Shown here piece by piece: positions 15,360 through 21,986 of a stretch of 21,986 nt of DNA. This DNA comes from Chitinophagales bacterium. GTDB taxonomy: Bacteria; Bacteroidota; Bacteroidia; Chitinophagales; UBA2359. The DNA lies in NCBI GenBank assembly GCA_020629335.1, contig JAHDDN010000036.1, positions 1 through 21,986 of the forward strand, in the 5' to 3' direction. The position numbers and the translations under genes were made by a program. The notes beneath the pieces were generated by a model. It ran no database searches, had not been told where the DNA came from, and was given only the letters and a program-made list of their open reading frames with translations. Positions within the stretch are counted from its first letter, which is position 1. Each line of letters opens with the position of its first letter.

Positions 15360-15869
15360 CTAATCTCTGATTTCAATCCAATAACTCTGACTGGGCACTC
15401 CTTCCCAATCTCTTTCTCGCCACAATATACCACCATTTTTAGTAATTGTCTTTGCTGAAGCAATATTATCTGTATCACAAGTCAAGAGCGCTTTTTCAAT
15501 ACCCATTTTTTTCGCTACTTGCAAGGTCAACTCTAAAATCTTAGTCGCATAACCTTGATTACGAAAGGAAGGTCGCACGCCATAACCGATATGCCCACCA
15601 TGTTCCATTAGCTGTTCATTCAACTCATGCCTTAGATTGGAGGTAGCAACTAATTTCCCGTCTTCATTAATTAGCCAATATGAGGAATGACAAACCCATC
15701 CTCGATCAACTTCTGTTTTAAAGCTATGCAATTTTTTCACCATTGCTTCGAAGTCATCTGTTTCATATTTCAAAGTAAAGGGAACTAAGTCCTCCCCTGT
15801 TTCATGCCATTCTGATAGCATCGCTAAATATTCGTCTTGATACTGAATGTGAGGTTCTACTAATTTCAT
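15360..15869 (-). CDS. GNAT-family N-acetyltransferase
   Basis: It has 169 residues. The acetyl-CoA-binding block is HIGYGVRPSFRNQGYATKIL (about 93-112), with the R/Q-x-x-G-x-A signature, followed by the strand ALLTCDTDN and NGGILWRERDWEG near the end. The substrate cannot be told from sequence. It is probably co-transcribed with the DinB-like gene. Confidence 0.9.
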   Translation of the reverse strand: MKLVEPHIQYQDEYLAMLSEWHETGEDLVPFTLKYETDDFEAMVKKLHSFKTEVDRGWVCHSSYWLINEDGKLVATSNLRHELNEQLMEHGGHIGYGVRPSFRNQGYATKILELTLQVAKKMGIEKALLTCDTDNIASAKTITKNGGILWRERDWEGVPSQSYWIEIRD

Positions 15870-16025
15870 TTTGGAATCTTTTGGTTTTAGGTAATTATTT
15901 TATCAACCCTAAATGCTTGTAAATAATTCCTTTAAGTTTTGGTTTAAGTTAAAAATGTAAATTTTCACTGAATTTTAGTCACCTTTCTATGGATTTAATA
16001 TTATAACAATAGAAATGATAAAATC

Positions 16026-16053
16026 CACTATTTTATCAACTGGTAAAATAGTG
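16026..16053 (+). promoter_or_regulatory. Perfect inverted repeat ahead of the first RiPP precursor
   Basis: CACTATTTTA and TAAAATAGTG around an 8-base loop, ending 28 bases before the precursor ATG. It may be an operator or a 5' mRNA hairpin. The second precursor also has a perfect hairpin ending 25 bases before its ATG, though with unrelated sequence. Nothing else is clear between 15870 and 16081. Confidence 0.5.
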
Positions 16054-16081
16054 TTATTTAGTAACCTTAAATTTTAATATT

Positions 16082-16249
16082 ATGAAATTGAAATTAGAAG
16101 ATTTCAAGATTGACAGTATTCAACATACTGATCAAATTCTGGGCGGGAAAGAAAGTGATTGCATTACAAAGTCAGATGGATGCACTGATGGAGATGCAGG
16201 TTGTTGTGACAATGACTTACCTGATGACAACAGATGTGTGATTGCTTAA
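16082..16249 (+). CDS. Graspetide (grasp-with-spasm) precursor peptide 1
   Basis: A 55-residue peptide, shorter than many gene finders accept. The leader starts MKLKLEDFKIDSIQ and ends with GG at 21-22. The core carries TKSDGCTDGDAGCCDND (about 29-45) and PDD, rich in Thr/Ser donors and Asp/Glu acceptors for side-chain ester crosslinks, plus five cysteines. The leader's first eight residues and most of the core recur in the peptide at 18677. The ATP-grasp maturase follows 132 bases downstream. The double-glycine suggests cleavage by a C39-type peptidase transporter, none of which is present here. Confidence 0.88.
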   Translation: MKLKLEDFKIDSIQHTDQILGGKESDCITKSDGCTDGDAGCCDNDLPDDNRCVIA

Positions 16250-16258
16250 ATGTTATTT

Positions 16259-16311
16259 AAGAGATGAGAAGAGAAGATATCAAATTAACTTGATTGCTTT
16301 TCTCATCTCTT
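16259..16311 (+). terminator. Hairpin between precursor 1 and the maturase genes
   Basis: A 12-bp stem AAGAGATGAGAA/TTCTCATCTCTT, followed by TT then AG, with a 29-base loop that holds an inner ATCAA/TTGAT pair. It lies 9 bases after the precursor stop. Probably an attenuator or stabiliser that gives more precursor than enzyme mRNA. Confidence 0.55.
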
Positions 16312-16381
16312 TTAGTAGTGAGCCATGATTGTATTTGATAAAACTTAGTAATTTGCCTAATTACTTAATCATAAATAAAAT

Positions 16382-17398
16382 ATGCATATAATTTTTTCAG
16401 GAGAAGAAGATAAACAGACTAATGAAATCATCGATAGATTATTATATTATGGAAAAGAAGTAAAACGATATAATAAAAATCTTGATGAAGAAGAAATAAA
16501 AGAACTTCGAGATATCTTTAAAAACAAAGAGGTTCAATTAAATTTAGAATCGTCTGAAAAAGGGTGTAATCTGGCAATTTATCATCGTCGGCCTGCTCTA
16601 AATATAGTTGATCAATTGATCAATTACGATTTCACAGAAGATGATATCAGCTACCCTGTTTTTCAAGAGGGTTCTAACTACTTCAAATTATTAAAACATA
16701 ATTACCTGAGTCATCAAGCGAAGTTTTATAATTTCGTTTTAAACAATCCGAATTATACTATTTGTAAAATAGACTATCGCTTAAACAAGCTTGATGTGCT
16801 TAAAAAAGCTAAGTCGATCGGCATAACGATTCCTCCCACATTAGTTTCTGGAAATAAAAGCGAAGTGCTTGATTTCTATTTAAAGAATGATAGAAATATA
16901 ATTACTAAATCTCTATTCGAGATTATTCCTAAAATGAAAGAAACCGAGCGATTTTGGATAAAAACCTATACCCAAAAAATAGAAATCATAGATGATTTAC
17001 CAGAGCATTTCTTTCCCACTTTATTCCAAAAGAACATAGAAAAAAAATATGAACTACGAATTTTTTTTCTGGATGGTGAATGTTATACCGCAGCTATTTT
17101 ATCACAAAGTGATCCCAAATCAGAAATAGACTTTAGGAATCAAGATAAAAAAAATCAGAACAGAGTCGTTCCTTACAAGCTTAGTCCGAAGCTTAAATCT
17201 CAAATCATAGATTTAATGAAAATTGTAGAATTAAATACTGGCTCTTTAGATTTTATGATTGGTAAAGATGGTAAGCCTTATTTCTTAGAAATAAATCCAG
17301 TAGGACAATTTGGTTTTATTAATTCTCACTGCAATTTCAGTATATCTGATGACATTGCAAAAAAAATGATAGAATTTCATGGAAACAAAAAATCTTAA
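16382..17398 (+). CDS. gwsG: ATP-grasp peptide maturase, grasp-with-spasm system
   Basis: It has 338 residues and an MvdC/MvdD-like layout. The N-terminal part, with IIFSGEEDKQTNEII, is followed by KLDVLKKAKSIGITIPPTLVS (about 136-156), YELRIFFLDGECYTAAI (223-239), then GSLDFMIGKDGKPYFLEINP (287-306), which provides the metal-binding Asp, Glu and Asn, and VGQFGF. Family knowledge: these enzymes use ATP to join Ser/Thr side chains to Asp/Glu side chains (omega-esters) in the precursor. Precursors lie on both sides and the SPASM partner follows. The small ORF downstream starts inside its last 20 bases. Confidence 0.92.
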   Translation: MHIIFSGEEDKQTNEIIDRLLYYGKEVKRYNKNLDEEEIKELRDIFKNKEVQLNLESSEKGCNLAIYHRRPALNIVDQLINYDFTEDDISYPVFQEGSNYFKLLKHNYLSHQAKFYNFVLNNPNYTICKIDYRLNKLDVLKKAKSIGITIPPTLVSGNKSEVLDFYLKNDRNIITKSLFEIIPKMKETERFWIKTYTQKIEIIDDLPEHFFPTLFQKNIEKKYELRIFFLDGECYTAAILSQSDPKSEIDFRNQDKKNQNRVVPYKLSPKLKSQIIDLMKIVELNTGSLDFMIGKDGKPYFLEINPVGQFGFINSHCNFSISDDIAKKMIEFHGNKKS

Positions 17399-17567
17399 AC
17401 ATAAAAAGCCTAATGAGCTACCTTATAATTATTCACTTTACCCAGTGAAGCATTTTTCGACTGAAGAAATAACTCAAAAATCTGAAGCTCGACCAATTGA
17501 GTACTGTAAGGTTTATAAAGCTAAATTATTTGTCAAACAACCCTATAAAAAAATAATAGAATACTAG
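17379..17567 (+). CDS. Small ORF between the two maturase genes
   Basis: It has 62 residues with no recognised domain: METKNLKHKKPNEL, then a tyrosine- and lysine-rich body with SLYPVKHFSTEEI and a basic end. The start overlaps the ATP-grasp gene by 20 bases, and only two bases separate its stop from the SPASM gene ATG. That packing argues for a real, translationally coupled gene. It is not precursor-like (no GG, one Cys). It may be a small partner of the maturases. Confidence 0.6.
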   Translation: METKNLKHKKPNELPYNYSLYPVKHFSTEEITQKSEARPIEYCKVYKAKLFVKQPYKKIIEY

Positions 17568-17569
17568 TA

Positions 17570-18619
17570 ATGGAATACTTTAGATTACATGGAAACTGTT
17601 TCATGGTGAAGGGAGCATCAAAAGCCTTGATCTATGATTTATTTAAAAATAGAACAGTAGGCGTTTCGACAAATATAGCTGAGCTATACGAGACCGAACT
17701 CAAGATACATCCCTATCAGGATGTTCTGGAACGATATGCATCGTGGAAAGATCAAATTAATAAGTTTACTCAACATTTAATTGAAAATGACTTTGCTTTT
17801 TTCACTGATGAACCAGATAGCTTTCCTCCGATGAATATAGATTTTGACTTAAAAAAAAGAATCTATAGCTCAGTTATAGAACTTGATTCTTCTTTATTCA
17901 AGGAATATGCTAAGCTATTTGATAATTTACTAGCCTTAGATTGTTCTATATTTTACATTATTATTAGAGATGAAAGTATCGATCTAAGAGCGCTAAAAAA
18001 ACTATTAGGGATTTTCAAAGAAAGCCGTGCTACATGGGTTCAGGTAATCATGGATGAAGTTTATTTTAATTTCCAAGAGTTAAATGAAATAACTCATGAC
18101 ATGAGAATAAACTATAAAATATATAATGCTCCTAAAGATGAGATAGTTGAAGGTAGATGGTGGTTAGAGGAAAGTGTCTATAAATTCAAACTCATTGAGT
18201 ATAGCACTTCGCCATTTGATTTACACGCTAATTCTCAATATGGCTATGAACATTTTTATCCAACACAATCGACCTTTACCGAATCCCAAAATCACAATCC
18301 ATTTTTCAATTTAAAATTATGCATTAGTAAAAATGGAGAATATAAAAACGATCTTTCTTTCTCTCAATCATTTGGAAATTTTCAAACTCGATCTCTTCAG
18401 GAACTCCTAAAAGATGAAAATTTCACTAAGCTTTGGTACTTATCAAATGATAAAATTGAAAAATGTAAAGATTGTCAACACCGATTTCAATGTGTAAGTA
18501 ATTCTAACATCAATGAATTAGATGGTAATTACCACAAAACAAATAGCTGTAATTACGACCCTTACACAGATACCTGGCATGAGATCAATGAGCTTGAACT
18601 AATCAAAAGTAAAACTTAA
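17570..18619 (+). CDS. gwsS: SPASM-domain partner protein, grasp-with-spasm system
   Basis: It has 349 residues. The N-terminal 250 residues resemble a radical-SAM peptide maturase in layout but have no CxxxCxxC motif, so there is no SAM-binding cluster. The C-terminus carries C251, then C299-x2-C302-x5-C308 and C327, with CNYDPYTDTW: a SPASM-like cluster site. As I recall, this degenerate form is the rule for the grasp-with-spasm partner. It probably binds the precursor leader or assists the ATP-grasp enzyme rather than doing radical chemistry. Neighbours on both sides support this. Confidence 0.9.
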   Translation: MEYFRLHGNCFMVKGASKALIYDLFKNRTVGVSTNIAELYETELKIHPYQDVLERYASWKDQINKFTQHLIENDFAFFTDEPDSFPPMNIDFDLKKRIYSSVIELDSSLFKEYAKLFDNLLALDCSIFYIIIRDESIDLRALKKLLGIFKESRATWVQVIMDEVYFNFQELNEITHDMRINYKIYNAPKDEIVEGRWWLEESVYKFKLIEYSTSPFDLHANSQYGYEHFYPTQSTFTESQNHNPFFNLKLCISKNGEYKNDLSFSQSFGNFQTRSLQELLKDENFTKLWYLSNDKIEKCKDCQHRFQCVSNSNINELDGNYHKTNSCNYDPYTDTWHEINELELIKSKT

Positions 18620-18622
18620 TCC

Positions 18623-18651
18623 TTGATTTATAAGCAAACATTATAAATCAA
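18623..18651 (+). promoter_or_regulatory. Hairpin between gwsS and precursor 2
   Basis: A perfect 11-bp stem TTGATTTATAA/TTATAAATCAA with a 7-base loop. It begins four bases after the gwsS stop and ends 25 bases before the second precursor. It may be a processing or attenuation site, or an operator for a separate precursor promoter. Confidence 0.55.
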
Positions 18652-18676
18652 TATTTAATAATCTAAATTTATAATT

Positions 18677-18871
18677 ATGAAATTGAAATTAGAAGATTTC
18701 GAATTGGATGTTATTCACCAAGCTGATCAAGTTATTGGTGGACAAGAAAACTCTAGTAGAACAAAGTCTGAAGGCTGTACCGATGGCGATGAAGGATGTT
18801 GTGATAATGATGTTCCAGATGACTGGTTATGCGGTGTCTTAACAGGTTCTTCTGGTACCCCCCTGTCTTAG
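18677..18871 (+). CDS. Graspetide precursor peptide 2
   Basis: It has 64 residues. The leader MKLKLEDFELDVIHQADQ is nearly the same as in precursor 1 and ends with GG at 21-22. The core TKSEGCTDGDEGCCDND (about 29-45) is conserved with only Asp/Glu and Ala/Glu changes, followed by VPDD. It carries four cysteines (five in precursor 1) and a longer tail, GVLTGSSGTPLS, rich in extra hydroxyl residues. Leader and core match precursor 1, so both are probably made into ester-linked peptides by the same enzymes. Confidence 0.9.
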   Translation: MKLKLEDFELDVIHQADQVIGGQENSSRTKSEGCTDGDEGCCDNDVPDDWLCGVLTGSSGTPLS

Positions 18872-18920
18872 AAGTTGAATATTATTCGGTATTTTAACGA
18901 ATGCTGAAATACTATTCCAG

Positions 18921-18960
18921 TAAGCGACACCCTTAAAATCATTTAGTATAAGGTCGCTTA
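18921..18960 (+). promoter_or_regulatory. Hairpin after precursor 2
   Basis: TAAGCGAC (18921-18928) pairs with GTCGCTTA (18953-18960). It stands just ahead of the main terminator and could be part of the 3' end of the precursor transcript. Confidence 0.4.
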
Positions 18961-18966
18961 TAAGAT

Positions 18967-18998
18967 ACGATCCCATCAGTGAAAACTGATGGGATCGT
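18967..18998. terminator. Strong terminator at the end of the RiPP locus
   Basis: A perfect 13-bp stem ACGATCCCATCAG/CTGATGGGATCGT with a 6-base loop, followed by TTGCTCGTTTG on the plus strand. It lies between convergent genes (precursor 2 and the DUF6624 gene) and may serve both. Confidence 0.8.
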
Positions 18999-19052
18999 TT
19001 GCTCGTTTGTGCTATTACTTTTTGTAAGATGTATTTTTTATCTTTATTTTTT

Positions 19053-20156
19053 TTAGTTTCTAAGCATTAAGCGTTTATACATTTCTATTGGCATCATGCC
19101 CATTTTTCTTCTTCTTTCATCTAGCCTATCTAAATCTTCTGTATCCTTTAATTCAGTAATTTTATTCTTTTTATCAACCTTTGAAAACTGAGATCCATAT
19201 CTTTGCTTCTTACCAGAGTTTACTTGTATTCTGTCATACAAATAAGCATAATCTTGTTTATTAAAATCTCCTGTTTTAGTTCCTAACTCTATATTTTTGA
19301 GTTGTTTTTGTTGCCATTCTTTATCTGCATCAGCGTGTTGAATTATTAAAAATACACCACGCATAGCATCCTTTCCAATTAGTTTGGTTGTAGGGAAATC
19401 AAATTCTTTAATGATCTCCTTTAAACGATTTCGATTCCTTTCATCAATCAACAACATACTTGCTGCACTAAATTTATAAGAGTCTAAGTCGTACTTTGAA
19501 GTTAATTCTTTTACAGAACTTCCATAAGCTTCTTGATTATCAATAAAATTATTAATTATTGCTAACTCTTGATCTGAAAATCCGTAATCCGATAATATTT
19601 CTTTCATCCGATCACTATATTTTTCACCAATTAAAATTTCACCTCTTTCAATAATTTTAGTAGTATCTATATCGTATTTAGAAATAATCCCCTTCATCAA
19701 ATTACCTCTTATTGACTGATCATTAACATACATTTCTATTATTTCTAATTGCAACTTTTTATTTTCAATATCCTCCTTGGGAAGGTCCAAACAAACCTTC
19801 AGCTCTTTTGCAAATTGTTGCTCACATATTTTATTTTGTATCTCTTTTGGATATTTGGCTAATATTTTTAGTATTTCCTCTTCCTTAGATAATTTTGCTT
19901 TAATTTTTAATCCATTAATCAAAAATTCCGTTCCAAGTGCTTGGTTCAAAGATAGTAAAGTATCAAACTGCATTTCAGCTAAATGATTATTTTCATTCCA
20001 AGAATTTTCTATCATCTGCCAGCCTAACTTCCAACTATCCTTATCTAAGGGTTTAGTCTCATTTGGAGCTTTGCATGAATAAAATAAAAGTAAAATCCAA
20101 AGACATAGGATGGTGCCTTGTAGTAAAAAGGATAAGATGATTATTGTGTTTTTCAT
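19053..20156 (-). CDS. DUF6624-family membrane-anchored protein
   Basis: The chosen start is the ATG at 20156 (367 residues): KNTIIILSFLLQGTILCLWILLLFYSCKAPNE is a signal or anchor sequence starting there, with a possible lipobox (FYSC). The frame extends to 20210 but adds an unlikely leader. Signature: GVFLIIQHADADKEWQQ, then LYDRIQVNSGKKQRYGSQF and DRLDERRRKMGM, the end of DUF6624. Function unknown. The middle is helical and repetitive (three segments of the form IxxKYDxD). It lies 75 bases after the desaturase on the same strand. Confidence 0.85.
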   Translation of the reverse strand: MKNTIIILSFLLQGTILCLWILLLFYSCKAPNETKPLDKDSWKLGWQMIENSWNENNHLAEMQFDTLLSLNQALGTEFLINGLKIKAKLSKEEEILKILAKYPKEIQNKICEQQFAKELKVCLDLPKEDIENKKLQLEIIEMYVNDQSIRGNLMKGIISKYDIDTTKIIERGEILIGEKYSDRMKEILSDYGFSDQELAIINNFIDNQEAYGSSVKELTSKYDLDSYKFSAASMLLIDERNRNRLKEIIKEFDFPTTKLIGKDAMRGVFLIIQHADADKEWQQKQLKNIELGTKTGDFNKQDYAYLYDRIQVNSGKKQRYGSQFSKVDKKNKITELKDTEDLDRLDERRRKMGMMPIEMYKRLMLRN

Positions 20157-20231
20157 AATGGTAGAAATATAGAAGCTAAATAACTGAGAAACGGAATAAC
20201 TAATTAACAAATATACTAACTAACCAATTAC

Positions 20232-21197
20232 TTAGCTTGTTTTCATGGCTAACTTTATCACATTCCAATAGTTTTCTTCTAAGACTCCTTTTTGATAATA
20301 GCCTTTCTCTTTTAAAAGTTGATGCATCTTTGGTAAGTTATAAGAAGGAATTCCCATCAACATATGGTGTTCTGCATGATAGTTGACATGATAAGGTGCA
20401 AACAACATTTTTTCTATAAAATTCGCATAGGTTGTTCGAGTATTTTTATAAGGATCTTTAGAGTCTTCCACTACTGAATGTTCCGCCATAGACCTTACTC
20501 TTAGTACAAATTGAAAAGTGGTAAAATAAGCAACTACCCATAATAAATAAAGCCAAGCATTTCCCAATAAGTACAAGACTCCAAACATGATCAAATTCGC
20601 AATTATAGGGCCCGCCAAATTTTTATAAATTGATCTAAAATAATCACGCATTGGACGTCCTTTTTGAGAAACTTTGACAACCTCCCCTCCAAGACTATAT
20701 TCTAAAAAGCCTAAATTCATCATCATAAAAGCAACAAACACCTTTATTCCAGTAATAGCTGTTAAATCACGTAGAAACTTTCTAATCATGCTATTTCTGG
20801 TTGTTGGATAACCACGGGTTAATAATAGATCGGGATCATCGTCTAATCCTGTATTCAAGTGGTGAGACATATGATAGCCTCTGTAGTTCTTTAGATTTTG
20901 CATGATTGGATAGGCTCCTAAATACTGTCCAACTATATCATTCAATTTAGAATCACTTAATACCGCCTTATGACTGGCATCATGCATCAGTATCGCACAA
21001 GCTAATTGCTTGCCTCCCAAAATAAATAAGGATATGATGATAGTAAATGGGTGGGTCCAAAAGTAGACTAATAGAAAGGCAAAGATAATCCATATCCAAT
21101 GTAAAGAAATTTCTATCAACGCTTTATAGTCGTTCTTTTCTAAAAGCATTTTGCATTCTTCTTTGGTCAAATATTTATGGGCTGGTACAAGATTCAT
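20232..21197 (-). CDS. Membrane fatty acid desaturase
   Basis: It has 321 residues with several hydrophobic segments. The three histidine boxes are HDASH (72-76), HMSHH (109-113) and HAEHH (274-278), the diiron site of membrane desaturases. Family knowledge: these enzymes put a double bond into acyl chains of membrane lipids, or hydroxylate related substrates, using O2 and electrons from a ferredoxin or cytochrome b5-like donor. The donor is not present nearby. The regiochemistry cannot be told from sequence. Confidence 0.93.
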   Translation of the reverse strand: MNLVPAHKYLTKEECKMLLEKNDYKALIEISLHWIWIIFAFLLVYFWTHPFTIIISLFILGGKQLACAILMHDASHKAVLSDSKLNDIVGQYLGAYPIMQNLKNYRGYHMSHHLNTGLDDDPDLLLTRGYPTTRNSMIRKFLRDLTAITGIKVFVAFMMMNLGFLEYSLGGEVVKVSQKGRPMRDYFRSIYKNLAGPIIANLIMFGVLYLLGNAWLYLLWVVAYFTTFQFVLRVRSMAEHSVVEDSKDPYKNTRTTYANFIEKMLFAPYHVNYHAEHHMLMGIPSYNLPKMHQLLKEKGYYQKGVLEENYWNVIKLAMKTS

Positions 21198-21321
21198 GCC
21201 GTAATTATTTAGATTCTATGTCAAAATACAACTTCCTTTCAAAATACACAAGTTAATAGATATTTTGACCGAATTTTGACTAAATATCACTTCATTAGCC
21301 CTTCGTTTTCGATAGTCCTTT

Positions 21322-21840
21322 TTATCTATTTTCAATCCCAAATATAAATACTTCCATTCCTAAATATTGGGTATCTGAAATGATTTTCATTTGATTCTTT
21401 TCTGCTACTCGGATAGAATTCACATTCTCTTTTGCAATGATAGAAATGAATCTATTCGTTTCGATATTTTCAAATCCGAATTCTTTCATTTGAATGGCTA
21501 TTTCAGTACCATATCCTTTCTTCCAAAATCTGGGTATGATTGAATAGGCTACTTCATACTCTTTCTGCCCATCAATTTCTCTTGGTATAATCCCACCAAC
21601 TCCAATGAATTCATTTGTTGATTTTATTTCTATTGCCAGATGACCTAAACCTACATTTGCATATCTTTTTAATTGGTTTTCTATCCAATTTGTTGCTTGA
21701 GTCTCGGGTTTTAGATTTAGATCAATTCCTAAGAATTTCAAATGATCATTTTGGATAAAAAACTCTGTCCATGACTCAATATCTTCTTTAGTTAACTTTC
21801 GATATTTTAATCTTTGGCTCTCTTGCTTAAAGTAATTCAT
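21322..21840 (-). CDS. RimJ/RimL-type GNAT acetyltransferase
   Basis: It has 172 residues. It starts with QRLKYRKLTKEDIESW, has FIGVGGI and YEVAYSIIPRFWKKGYGTEIA (about 94-114), and VNSIRVAEKNQM (about 139-150), the usual order for RimJ/RimL-like N-acetyltransferases that act on protein N-termini or small amines. Substrate unknown. The 146 bases upstream of it to the window end show nothing I can support. Confidence 0.9.
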   Translation of the reverse strand: MNYFKQESQRLKYRKLTKEDIESWTEFFIQNDHLKFLGIDLNLKPETQATNWIENQLKRYANVGLGHLAIEIKSTNEFIGVGGIIPREIDGQKEYEVAYSIIPRFWKKGYGTEIAIQMKEFGFENIETNRFISIIAKENVNSIRVAEKNQMKIISDTQYLGMEVFIFGIENR

Positions 21841-21986
21841 AATTGAAGTTTTATTGCACTGACTTAAGGTAACACGCTATTAGATATTCTTGTCATTTTA
21901 GTGAATGACGAATTATTTATTAGATCAGGAACAGAGTGTATGAAATTTTTAACGGTTCTTTAGGAAATTATGTAGTTGCTCTAATT

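Noticed and set aside
17570..18619. Active radical-SAM peptide maturase
   Set aside because: No CxxxCxxC motif; only the C-terminal SPASM-like cysteines are present.

Overview
The window looks like a low-GC Bacteroidota chromosome, possibly from the Saprospiria/Cytophagia side. The reasons are the near absence of Shine-Dalgarno sequences, a promoter -7 element of the TAnnTTTG type, a grasp-with-spasm RiPP locus, DUF6624 and WYL proteins, and many REP-like palindromes. No rRNA operon, complete tRNA, CRISPR array or recognisable transposase was seen.

Region 1 (1-6760, minus strand) is the most unusual part. It holds a TerD-domain protein of the MXAN_6230/SCO0854 type (4490-6658), a 675-base gap packed with hairpins and tRNA-like T-arms (3815-4489), a 707-residue protein and an overlapping 124-residue partner that I recall from phage genomes (1372-3814), and the 5' two thirds of an RtcB RNA ligase gene that runs off the window (1-982). 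The TerD-like, 707-residue and RtcB genes each carry the same upstream module: an imperfect palindrome CTACGCAA-N5-TTGCGCAG exactly one helical turn from a TAnnTTTG-like element. This ties them into one regulon. The likely theme is a stress or RNA-damage response in which RtcB reseals RNA and the structured RNAs are substrates, guides or partners. That theme is inference.

Region 2 (6790-11664) contains a UPF0175/DUF3368 (PIN) toxin-antitoxin pair, a KAP-like P-loop NTPase and an unknown exported protein, set among repeats. A structured element of about 220 bp occurs three times in the window (1099, 6792, and inverted at 11446). Its hairpin arms are perfectly complementary but differ completely in sequence from copy to copy.

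Region 3 (11678-15869) holds an EreA/ChaN-like exported protein, a divergent gene that fuses a WYL transcriptional regulator to a phytanoyl-CoA-dioxygenase-like enzyme, a DinB-like protein and a GNAT acetyltransferase.

Region 4 (16026-18998) is a complete core graspetide (ester-crosslinked RiPP) locus: a precursor peptide missed by ordinary gene calling at 16082, an ATP-grasp maturase, a small overlapping ORF, a SPASM partner without a radical-SAM motif, a second precursor, and a strong terminator. No transporter or protease is present.

Region 5 (19053-21840, minus strand) is ordinary: a DUF6624 protein, a fatty acid desaturase and a RimJ-type acetyltransferase.
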